27,456 nt of DNA from an uncultured Collinsella sp. (lineage in GTDB: Bacteria > Actinomycetota > Coriobacteriia > Coriobacteriales > Coriobacteriaceae): assembly GCA_902496645.1 (NCBI GenBank), contig CABVBR010000013.1:1-27456 (forward strand). Direction: 5' to 3'. The notes under the pieces are model-generated. The model was not told where the DNA came from and did no database searches. It saw only the letters and a list, made by a program, of their open reading frames with translations. Both the position numbers and the translations under genes were made by a program. Of the stretch, positions 7,640 to 13,536 are shown piece after piece; within the stretch, counting starts at the first letter, position 1; each line of letters opens with the position of its first letter.

Positions 7640-8170
7640 TTAGGCCAGCTTGCGAGCGAGCTCGCGCACCTCTTTCAACTTGGGCGAGGATGCCATGCTG
7701 TCGCGCTCGGTCATACCGCTGATGGTGACAATGCCCTGGTCCGCCCACTTGCAGTAAGCGCAGGTTGACTTGTACATGGCGATCGCCGCGTCATAGACGC
7801 CCTGGCTGTGGCTATCGAGCAGAAGGGCCGTCTTGGTGAACGGGAATCCCGTGGCACCGAAAGCGTACAGACGGTCGATGGCGGCCTTTTCCTGCGCGGT
7901 GATATCGAACCAGTAGATAGGCGAAGCAAAGACGACCATATCTGCATCTTTCAGCGACTCGATCACGTTGGCCATGTCATCCTTCTGCACGCAGACGCCC
8001 CCATGGGCGAAGCAGTACTGGCATCCCAAGCAGCCGGCGATCTTCTTGCTGGCAACGCGAACGACCTCAACCGTATTACCGCCCTCACGCGCGGTCTCGG
8101 CAAACGCCTCGACCATGGTATCGGTATTGGCGCCCTTACGCGGGCTGCCGCTCAATACAACGATATGCAT
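7640..8170 (-). CDS. Flavodoxin-family NAD(P)H-dependent oxidoreductase
   Basis: The 176-residue protein has the flavodoxin-like fold of the FMN-dependent iron-sulfur-flavoprotein/NADPH:quinone reductase group. SGSPRKGANTD (7-17) is the FMN-phosphate loop and ASPIYWFDI marks the isoalloxazine side. Four cysteines (47, 50, 53, 60) in CLGCQYCFAHGGVC match the motif of many anaerobe members; the spacing C-x2-C-x2-C-x6-C can hold an Fe-S cluster in relatives, but here the full isoflavoprotein length is not reached, so I only infer that. GAAGGGAAA stands before the ATG. It is a single gene; substrate is unknown (quinones, azo or nitro compounds are common in the family). Confidence 0.87.
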   Translation of the reverse strand: MHIVVLSGSPRKGANTDTMVEAFAETAREGGNTVEVVRVASKKIAGCLGCQYCFAHGGVCVQKDDMANVIESLKDADMVVFASPIYWFDITAQEKAAIDRLYAFGATGFPFTKTALLLDSHSQGVYDAAIAMYKSTCAYCKWADQGIVTISGMTERDSMASSPKLKEVRELARKLA

Positions 8171-8187
8171 AAGAATTTCCCTTCTTC

Positions 8188-8213
8188 ATGCCGCAGGCGC
8201 GCGGCATTTTTTT
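8188..8213 (+). terminator. Intrinsic terminator pointing rightward, inside the reductase leader
   Basis: ATGCCGC (8188-8194) pairs with GCGGCAT (8201-8207) around a 6-nt loop and is followed by seven T. It points away from the reductase gene, so it would stop rightward transcripts, for example read-through from the promoter at 7355 running antisense to the reductase. On the minus strand it would be part of the reductase 5' leader. Confidence 0.6.
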
Positions 8214-8772
8214 GTTTTAACCAAAATGGATGGAGTTATTCAATCGCCTCGTTTCAAGCACTCCCACTCAGTGTCTAATCCAGTCCGAGTGTTGTCGATG
8301 CGTGTCGCATCGCGCCGCCCAAGGGCTGATTCGTGCACAATCTGGGCGAATCAGGCCCTTGATTCGCGATTTAGGGAATGACTCAATTGATTCGCAAAAC
8401 CGCAGGTCGTTCCTTCAATCACTCCCTGGTTCCACCGGAGTTCGTAGCGGATGGCGTAAAAAGGGGTGATTCAAAGGGTCGGAGAGATGCCTATAGCGCA
8501 ATCGTCTGGTATTGGCGCGGTGAGGGACTTCTCGCCTCCATCAGTCCAAATCGTCAAGCTCCGAAAGACGTCGAGCTAGAGAAAAGGACCTATTGCCCGT
8601 CATGGATTGGGTTTACCTCCATGACTAGAGCCCTGGTGTAATTGGCTGGATCACCGTTCCGGGAACCGGTATCGACCTACCTGTCCGCCAAGCTCCTTAT
8701 TCAGCTCCAGCCTAGCATCTGACTCGCGCCGCTATAAGCGAAAACCGAAGAGATGCGTCTTAGCCAAGAGAA
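8214..8772. other. Long non-coding stretch left of the methyltransferase genes
   Basis: I find no convincing gene: open frames here have no ribosome-binding site or recognisable content. Visible structures are a 7-bp hairpin CGATGCG/CGCATCG near 8296-8312, and a 13-bp stem with one bulge between 8321-8333 and 8347-8360 (AAGGGCTGATTCG against CGAATCAGGCCCTT). An 11-nt match to the 3' end of guaA occurs at 8260-8270. The motif GATTCG recurs several times between 8326 and 8395. It may be decayed sequence at an old insertion junction. Confidence 0.5.
8260..8270. repeat. 11-nt match to the guaA 3' end (possible old attachment site)
   Basis: ACTCCCACTCA here is identical to 16860-16870 at the end of guaA and similar to 11171-11181. 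No integrase arm-type repeats are visible beside it, so this copy is weaker evidence than the one at 11169. Confidence 0.35.
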
Positions 8773-8829
8773 TAAGGTTAGCCTTATCTTACTGTATGAT
8801 TCGTGTGTTATAGTTAGATAGCTCTAACT
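8773..8829 (+). promoter_or_regulatory. Iron-box-like operators and promoter of the methyltransferase operon
   Basis: TAAGGTTAGCCTTATCTTA (8773-8791) matches 15 of 19 positions of the DtxR/IdeR consensus TTAGGTTAGCCTAACCTAA. A second inverted repeat, AGTTAGA-TAGC-TCTAACT, lies at 8812-8829. Possible -10 boxes are TATGAT (8795-8800) and TATAGT (8809-8814), so both sites would cover the promoter. Repression by an iron- or manganese-sensing DtxR-type protein is inferred. Confidence 0.55.
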
Positions 8830-8846
8830 GTTTGGGGGCGACAGCC

Positions 8847-9476
8847 ATGCACGAACGCAAGGGTTTCTGGGACAAGAATGCCGGTCGGTATGACCGTTTC
8901 ATGCGAAACGACCGGGCGGCGTATGAGAAGATGTATGGGCTGATCCGGCCGGTAGTGAAAGCAAAAACCGTGCTGGAGGTTGCCACCGGCACGGGGCTTA
9001 TCGCAAAGAGCATCGTGAATGCGGCGGCGCACATCGAGGCTACGGACGCTTCTGCAAAGATGATCCTTGAAGCAAAACGGGACAATCAATCCGCAAAGCT
9101 GCACTTTTCCGTACAAGATATGTTCCGCCTGCCCTATGCACAGAAGTCCTTCGAAGTGGTGATTGCGTCCAACGCGCTTCACATAGTGCCGCATCCGGAA
9201 AAGGCCCTGCAAGAAATCAGGCGAGTGCTGAAGGACGACGGCGTGCTCATCGCGCCAACCTTCACCCACGCGGGGAACTCGGTTTCCGGCAAGGCAAAAG
9301 CCTTTTTCATGAGTATGGCGGGATTCCCCCTCCACAGCAGGTGGACAAGCGAGGAATACCTACGTTTCCTGCGTCAAAACGGCTGGGCGGTGCAGAAAAG
9401 CGTGGTGCTGAAGGCCTCGTTCCCGTTGACCTATGCGGAATGCACGAAATCGGAGGGGCCAGATGTCGTTCTTTGA
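8847..9476 (+). CDS. Class I SAM-dependent methyltransferase (UbiE/Methyltransf_11 type)
   Basis: The 209-residue protein starts MHERKGFWDKNAGRYDRFMR. Motif I VLEVATGTG is at 42-50, the acidic residue of motif II falls in HIEATDAS, and VVIASNALHIVPHPEKAL gives motifs IV-V. The length is normal for this small methyltransferase group. A TTG lies five codons upstream in frame, but GGGGG precedes the ATG at 8847 and homologues of this type start at MxERKGFWD, so I use the ATG. It is the first of three methyltransferase genes behind an iron-box-like promoter. Its last codons overlap the next start by 14 nt, which suggests coupled translation. Substrate is unknown. The sequence style is like that of Clostridia, which hints at transfer. 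Confidence 0.85.
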   Translation: MHERKGFWDKNAGRYDRFMRNDRAAYEKMYGLIRPVVKAKTVLEVATGTGLIAKSIVNAAAHIEATDASAKMILEAKRDNQSAKLHFSVQDMFRLPYAQKSFEVVIASNALHIVPHPEKALQEIRRVLKDDGVLIAPTFTHAGNSVSGKAKAFFMSMAGFPLHSRWTSEEYLRFLRQNGWAVQKSVVLKASFPLTYAECTKSEGPDVVL

Positions 9477-10068
9477 AAACACCCGCAAGCCCGTGGGCCT
9501 CGGCGGAAAACTTATGGTTGCCATGATGAATCTGGGCCACAGCCCTGTGGCGCGGTGGGGGCTTCGATTTCTACGACTTACGCCAAACGCAAAGGTGCTG
9601 GATTGCGGCTGCGGCGGCGGGGCAAACATAAAACGGCTGCTGAAAAAATGCCCGTATGGCGTCGTCAAGGGCATCGACTATTCGCCCGTCAGCGTGGAGA
9701 AGGCTAGAAAGCTCAACCGAACTGCAATTCAGGAGGGGCGTTGCGCCGTTCTGCAAGGCAGTGTGGCGGATATGGCGTTTGAGGATAGCTACTTCGATGC
9801 CGCCACGGCCTTTGAGACCGTCTATTTTTGGCCTGATTTGCCCCGATGCTTCCACGAGGTCTGGCGGACGCTGAAGCCAGGCGGGACAATTCTTATCTGC
9901 AACGAGAGCAATGGCGATACGGACAAGGACGAGAGGTGGACGCAGATCATCGGCGGCATGACCATCTACAAGGACATTGAATTAAAGGCATGTCTGGAGC
10001 AGGCGGGTTTTCACGAGGTGCAGATACACAAAAAGAAAAAGTGGCTCTGCGTCACGGCGCGGAAGTAG
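9463..10068 (+). CDS. Class I SAM-dependent methyltransferase, second of the cluster
   Basis: The 201-residue protein MSFFENTRKPVGLGGKLMVA... contains motif I VLDCGCGGG at 45-53, an acidic residue at 72 in GIDYSP for the ribose hydroxyls, and ATAFETVYFWPDLPRCFHEV with LKPGG as the later core. GGAGG sits 6 nt before the ATG at 9463, inside the previous gene, so the two are translated together. The first residues MSFFENTRKP-GLGG are typical of small methyltransferases found beside metal-chelate transport genes in gut Firmicutes, as far as I remember; I cannot check it here. No substrate can be named. The protein looks complete, and its end overlaps a tiny membrane ORF. Confidence 0.85.
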   Translation: MSFFENTRKPVGLGGKLMVAMMNLGHSPVARWGLRFLRLTPNAKVLDCGCGGGANIKRLLKKCPYGVVKGIDYSPVSVEKARKLNRTAIQEGRCAVLQGSVADMAFEDSYFDAATAFETVYFWPDLPRCFHEVWRTLKPGGTILICNESNGDTDKDERWTQIIGGMTIYKDIELKACLEQAGFHEVQIHKKKKWLCVTARK

Positions 10069-10172
10069 GGGCATCAAGCACGGGTATTTTTGCATCCATC
10101 CTGCACACGGCGATAGGCATGACGGTCATAGCGGCTATGCTGGCGGCAATTATGACAGTTTTTATTCACTGA
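10041..10172 (+). CDS. Tiny single-helix membrane protein between methyltransferase genes (tentative)
   Basis: A frame starting with GTG at 10041 encodes 43 residues. The second half (GIFASILHTAIGMTVIAAML...) is one clear transmembrane helix of about 25 residues. It overlaps the end of the upstream methyltransferase gene by 28 nt and stops 11 nt before the next start, so it fills the gap exactly. The ribosome-binding site is poor (only an A-rich run), so it would depend on coupled translation. It could equally be the 3' remnant of a lost membrane-protein gene. Confidence 0.4.
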   Translation: MALRHGAEVGASSTGIFASILHTAIGMTVIAAMLAAIMTVFIH

Positions 10173-10183
10173 GGAAGAAACCT

Positions 10184-11014
10184 ATGAAATGTAAAATTGA
10201 GAAAAACACCGTGCAGGAGACGCTGATCCTCCCGCTGTATTCCCGGAAGCTGTGTACGGAGTTGTACCCGAACCTTTACAGGGATGAAACAGCGGTTCGT
10301 CTGCTCGACCAGATCGACTACGACTTTTCAGAGGCAGAGAAAAACTCCCGCAGCCTGATGCAGCGCTTTGGTGCGCTGGAGGTGGCCACACGGCAGAGTG
10401 ATCTTGCTTTCGAGGTGCGGGATTACCTGAAAGGCCACCCCAATGCGGCGGTGGTCAATCTGGGCTGCGGGCTGGACAACACCGGCAGAACCTGCGACAA
10501 CGGTAGATGCAAGATCTACAATCTGGACTTCCCGGATGTGATTGCCTTGCGGCAGCAGCTACTGCCCGCCGGGGATCGAGAACAAAATATCCCCTGCGAC
10601 CTGAAAGACACCGCATGGTTTAGCAAAATCGATGCCTCCCGCGGGGCGGTGTTCTTTGCCTCCGGGGTGTTCTATTACTTTCTGACCCAGCAGGTCCGGG
10701 AACTGGTGCGGGGGATGGCGGACGCTTTCCCCGGCAGTGTGCTGGTCTTTGATGCTGCCAATCGGACGGCGGTAAAGATGATCGCAAAAACATGGCTTAA
10801 GACTGCAAAAATCAAGGATGTGGGGGCATATTTTGCGGTTTCGGATGCCGCCAAGGAAATCGGCACGTGGGACAGCCGTCTGCAGGTCACAAGTCGCGGC
10901 TATATGCTGGGCTACAACGATTTGAGAGACCCTTCTGTCAGCGGCTTTTTCCGGTTTCTCGCAAGGGTCGGTGACAACGGGATGAAAATGCAAATCGTGA
11001 AAATAAGATTTTGA
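10184..11014 (+). CDS. Class I SAM-dependent methyltransferase, LCM/PPM-like (COG3315 type)
   Basis: The 276-residue protein carries VVNLGCGLDNTG at about 90-101 as motif I and IYNLDFPDVIALRQQLL at 111-127, where Asp115 would bind the ribose of SAM. This LGCGLD-T-R...YDLDFP/DLP pattern belongs to the leucine carboxyl methyltransferase family (PF04072), members of which O-methylate carboxyl or hydroxyl groups of proteins, polyketides or other small metabolites. GAGGAAG stands 7 nt before the ATG. The gene is the last of the cluster and is followed by a strong terminator. Together with the two smaller enzymes it suggests a cassette that modifies one small molecule, perhaps related to metal uptake given the iron-box-like promoter; this is inference. 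Confidence 0.85.
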   Translation: MKCKIEKNTVQETLILPLYSRKLCTELYPNLYRDETAVRLLDQIDYDFSEAEKNSRSLMQRFGALEVATRQSDLAFEVRDYLKGHPNAAVVNLGCGLDNTGRTCDNGRCKIYNLDFPDVIALRQQLLPAGDREQNIPCDLKDTAWFSKIDASRGAVFFASGVFYYFLTQQVRELVRGMADAFPGSVLVFDAANRTAVKMIAKTWLKTAKIKDVGAYFAVSDAAKEIGTWDSRLQVTSRGYMLGYNDLRDPSVSGFFRFLARVGDNGMKMQIVKIRF

Positions 11015-11100
11015 GAGGCAAAAACGAAGCGCATTCACTTTGACGTCGAAGAAGACGGCTTTTACGGCGCATATTGGGCATGCAAGGATACGCATACAGC

Positions 11101-11134
11101 AGCGGGCACGGATTCAATTGAAACCGTGCCCGCT
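11101..11134 (+). terminator. Terminator of the methyltransferase cluster
   Basis: AGCGGGCACGG (11101-11111) pairs perfectly with 11124-11134. The 12-nt middle can extend the hairpin further through TTC/GAA. An AT-rich tail with TTATTTTAT follows about 15 nt later, so termination is probable but the T-run is not immediate. Confidence 0.65.
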
Positions 11135-11260
11135 ATCTGATACTATATTATTTTATCGAACGTCTGTTCTATTCCCACTCGACTGGAAATTCGAAAGCTT
11201 CCGTAGCTCGTTGTGTCTCTATCTGCGTTCTCGTTTTTCGTCGTCTACGCAGTATCAGAT
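11135..11260. repeat. 10-bp inverted repeats around the left attachment site
   Basis: ATCTGATACT (11135-11144) and AGTATCAGAT (11251-11260) are exact inverse copies and enclose the guaA-like sequence at 11169-11180. They might be accessory binding sites for recombination or chance. Confidence 0.4.
11169..11180. repeat. Candidate left attachment site (copy of guaA 3' end)
   Basis: CTATTCCCACTC equals, on the minus strand, codons Glu-Trp-Glu-stop (GAG TGG GAA TAG). The true guaA end at 16858-16869 reads TTACTCCCACTC, i.e. GAG TGG GAG TAA. Ten of 12 positions agree, TCCCACTC is shared in full, and both differences are synonymous. This is what a displaced guaA tail left by site-specific integration would look like. 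Confidence 0.6.
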
Positions 11261-11264
11261 TCGC

Positions 11265-11285
11265 TTGCACTCATTCTGCACTCAC
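11265..11285. repeat. Candidate integrase arm-type sites, left end
   Basis: TTGCACTCAT (11265-11274) and CTGCACTCAC (11276-11285) are tandem with an 11-bp period. The second is the exact inverse of GTGAGTGCAG at 16596-16605 near the other end. Tandem 10-11-bp arm sites inside both element ends are typical for lambda/Tn916-type integrases. Confidence 0.55.
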
Positions 11286-11308
11286 GAGCAAGATTACTCC
11301 CGATGCTC

Positions 11309-12496
11309 TTAAGAGGAAGCTTTTCCAGTGCTTGGGCCTAGCGTCTTGACCAGGTTGCCAGCCAAATCTTTGAGAGAATTCTTGCCCTGTTCACTGCTGG
11401 CGAAACCCTCAATGACCTCGGTCACTTTCCCGACGAACTCACTGTTCAGCTTCTGCTCCATGAAGTCGCGGATCGCATCAACGTCCTTCGCGCTCATTTC
11501 GCCGAGATATACCTTCTCGAAGACAAACGCCGAGCCTTCGCCAATGGCAGCGACGATAGCTGCCGCGACGATAGCATTTATAACTTCTCCTGCAAGGTTG
11601 ACGCCTGGTATCGCCTTCAGCGCACTGATGGCGGCCTTAGCGGCAATGCTTGCCGTGCCCACATCAAGAATGGTGTCCATGATTTTCTGCGCATCATCGC
11701 CATCGGGTATTTCGTAGATTTTTCGCAGCGCTGTAACGAGTCCGCTTTCGACAGGAACGAGGATAGCGGCATCAGCGAAGGGCAGCGGGATCGCACCGAC
11801 GGCTCCGCCTGCCGCAGTCGATGCAGTTATGACGCTTTGAGCCATCGCGCGCTTGCGTTTCAGCTTGAACGAAGCGATATCGTTCGTAGCTGCCCTTAGG
11901 CCTTCTGGCAGGACGGCATTAGTGGCATCGATGAGCTCCATGATTCCCTCGGGCGGCGCGAAGGCCGTGTCGTTGAGCGTATAGGTTTGAGCTACGACGG
12001 GAACCACCGCCTTGAGGTTCTTCGCATATCGCTTTTGCTGGGCGAATGCGTTATGAACCATCTGGACGTTCTCAGCTCGTTCGGGAATGGAGTAGGATTT
12101 CGTGATTACAACGATCACGGGCACCGATTCCCACATTTTCGTAGCTTTTGATAGGTTCTTGATGGCTTCGGGAAACAGTTTTCTGGAAGTTCCATCGATG
12201 CAGAACCAGATGGCGTTTATCTGCCTATCCTCGTTGCCATCCTTGGCACTCTCTTTCGACCATTTTTTGACGGCCTTGATAGCTTTCGCCCTTTTGAGGA
12301 AGGACGGCTCAAACCCGATGGTGTCTATGAGCTGGAAGGGTACCTTCTTTGCGGGGTAAATCTCCAGAGCGTTGGTTGTTCCCGAAATGCCCCAACCTAC
12401 CCTTGCGGCGATTTCGTCTTCGTCGAGAAAGGCGTTGATGAGGGTCGATTTTCCAACGCCCGAGTTGCCGATTACCAATACATTGCCAGCTGTCAT
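11309..12496 (-). CDS. DUF697/YcjF-like membrane-associated GTPase, element cargo
   Basis: The 395-residue protein has a P-loop GTPase domain: G1 GNSGVGKST at 10-18, a G2-like Thr in ISGTT (37-41), and G3 DTIGF at 58-62. The G4 position reads ITKSY (131-135) instead of NKxD, so the canonical guanine-binding Asp is replaced by Tyr and base choice may be relaxed. From about residue 215 the chain turns Ala/Gly-rich and hydrophobic (ASTAAGGAVGAIPLPFADAA, AGEVINAIVAAAIVAAIG), which is the DUF697-type region of bacterial GTPases that attach to membranes. AAAGGA precedes the ATG. It follows the repressor gene on the same strand with a 79-nt gap, so both are probably expressed while the element is silent. 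That arrangement and the edge position suggest a cargo gene, perhaps for host protection; no phenotype is known to me. Confidence 0.82.
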   Translation of the reverse strand: MTAGNVLVIGNSGVGKSTLINAFLDEDEIAARVGWGISGTTNALEIYPAKKVPFQLIDTIGFEPSFLKRAKAIKAVKKWSKESAKDGNEDRQINAIWFCIDGTSRKLFPEAIKNLSKATKMWESVPVIVVITKSYSIPERAENVQMVHNAFAQQKRYAKNLKAVVPVVAQTYTLNDTAFAPPEGIMELIDATNAVLPEGLRAATNDIASFKLKRKRAMAQSVITASTAAGGAVGAIPLPFADAAILVPVESGLVTALRKIYEIPDGDDAQKIMDTILDVGTASIAAKAAISALKAIPGVNLAGEVINAIVAAAIVAAIGEGSAFVFEKVYLGEMSAKDVDAIRDFMEQKLNSEFVGKVTEVIEGFASSEQGKNSLKDLAGNLVKTLGPSTGKASS

Positions 12497-12575
12497 TTAT
12501 TCGAATCCTTTCTACGCGGCTCCACTCCCTATAGGGCGTGCAATTTCTGCGAGCTCGGACGGCGGATTGCTTCAT

Positions 12576-13088
12576 TTACTCGTGGTTCCCCGCGCCATCC
12601 CTCAGCCTGGCTCGTTCCAGCACTTCGAGGGCATCTTCGCCATCGTCCCAGGTCTGCTTCCACTCGTCGTATTCAGTCTGGGTGATTTCTTTGCTGTCGA
12701 GCTTCTGGCGCATCCTGTTCCATTCGTTGAGCAGCCCGGATATCCTTTTCGCATCCCCGATCGGCTCGACGCTCAGGTGGCCAAGCCCCGCCTCGTCCAC
12801 CCCTGGCTTCAGGTGGAAGGCCTCCTCGCTCTGCAGCAAGGCGTAGCAGAACTCCGTGCTGTTCAGGAATTCCGGCGCGGTCAGGTACTCGCTGCGGACG
12901 CCGAACGCCTTGGCTATGCGGTCGATGATCTCGCGCTTGGGCATGCGGTCGCCCAGCTCGTAGCTGCGGAACGCGCTCTCCGTCACGAAGGACTTCTCTG
13001 CGGCTTCGCGCTGTGTCCAGCACCGCTTCAATCGCAGGTCGCGGATTCGCCTGCCCAGCAAGGACGAGGGTTCTTTCTTCTTGAGCAC
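12576..13088 (-). CDS. XRE-family repressor of the integrative element
   Basis: The protein is 170 residues long when started at GTG 13088, which has AGAGGAG 8 nt upstream; the frame stays open further, but there the sequence runs through the operator region and looks non-coding. The helix-turn-helix covers about residues 9-60 (LGRRIRDLRLKRCWTQREAA, then FVTESAFRSYELGDRMPKRE), followed by KAFGVRSEYLTAPEF. The C-terminal half (about 75-170) is acidic and helical with SKEITQTEYDEWKQTWDDGE; it shows no S24 protease motif, so induction by RecA-driven self-cleavage is not obvious. It is divergent from xis, and three operator-like palindromes lie between them. Control of both promoters is inferred from this. 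Confidence 0.82.
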   Translation of the reverse strand: MLKKKEPSSLLGRRIRDLRLKRCWTQREAAEKSFVTESAFRSYELGDRMPKREIIDRIAKAFGVRSEYLTAPEFLNSTEFCYALLQSEEAFHLKPGVDEAGLGHLSVEPIGDAKRISGLLNEWNRMRQKLDSKEITQTEYDEWKQTWDDGEDALEVLERARLRDGAGNHE

Positions 13089-13174
13089 GGTTGAGGCTCC
13101 TCTCGCGGACTCGTTGGTCGAACGTACGCTGCGGCACCCGGCAATAACATGGGGCACACAGCGGCAATGGCGCA

Positions 13175-13276
13175 ATTCTAACACCTCACAAGAACGTGAG
13201 CAATTTTCCGAGAATCTGTTGACATCACATAAACGTGAGGTTATGTTGACAACGTCAGAGCTCACGAATACGTGAG
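13175..13276. promoter_or_regulatory. Divergent switch: two promoters and three CTCAC-N6-GTGAG operators
   Basis: Operators are CTCACAAGAACGTGAG (13185-13200), ATCACATAAACGTGAG (13224-13239) and CTCACGAATACGTGAG (13261-13276), spaced 39 and 37 bp. Rightward promoter: TTGACA (13219-13224), 17 bp, TATGTT (13242-13247), with operator 2 in the spacer. Leftward promoter: TTGCTC (13203-13198), 17 bp, TAGAAT (13180-13175), with operator 1 in the spacer. This is the layout of a phage-like lysis/lysogeny switch. Confidence 0.75.
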
Positions 13277-13299
13277 GTAACCAAACGAAAGGAACGGAG

Positions 13300-13536
13300 A
13301 TGAACGCAAAGCTGATAGGCGTGGACGAGGTGTGCGAGCAGCTGAACGTGTCCCGGGCGTACGCCTACAAGGTGATCAGAAAGCTCAACGCGGAGATGCA
13401 GGAAAACGGCTGCCTGGTGGTGCCGGGGAAGGTCAGCCGCAGCTTCTTCGAGGAGCGCTTCTTCGGCGCGGAAGCCCGCGATGCCGGCAGCAAGGCCGAG
13501 CCTGCGGCGGAAAAGGGAGGCCGAAATGTCGGTTAG
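13300..13536 (+). CDS. xis: Excisionase-like small HTH protein
   Basis: The 78-residue protein starts MNAKLIGVDEVCEQLNVSRA and continues YAYKVIRKLNAEMQENGCLV, a winged-helix HTH_17/excisionase pattern (residues about 5-45) with VVPGKVSRSFFEERFFG as the wing part. AAAGGA stands 6 nt before the ATG. The 3' end overlaps the integrase start by 11 nt. Such small proteins directly before a tyrosine integrase serve as directionality factors or activators of excision in Tn916-like and other Gram-positive elements. The last 20 residues are Ala/Gly/Glu-rich and look unstructured. It is the first gene under the rightward, repressor-controlled promoter. Confidence 0.78.
   Translation: MNAKLIGVDEVCEQLNVSRAYAYKVIRKLNAEMQENGCLVVPGKVSRSFFEERFFGAEARDAGSKAEPAAEKGGRNVG

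Noticed and set aside
8378..8641. 87-residue open frame in the non-coding stretch
   Set aside because: No ribosome-binding site, no recognisable content, and it lies in a region with decayed features.
11015..11140. Frame continuing after the third methyltransferase stop (RIHFDVEEDGFYGAYWACKD)
   Set aside because: Protein-like, but there is no start codon or ribosome-binding site and it runs into the terminator; at most a decayed fragment.
12576..13265. Longer repressor starting at 13265
   Set aside because: The extra 59 residues are encoded by the operator/promoter region; the GTG at 13088 has AGAGGAG at good distance.
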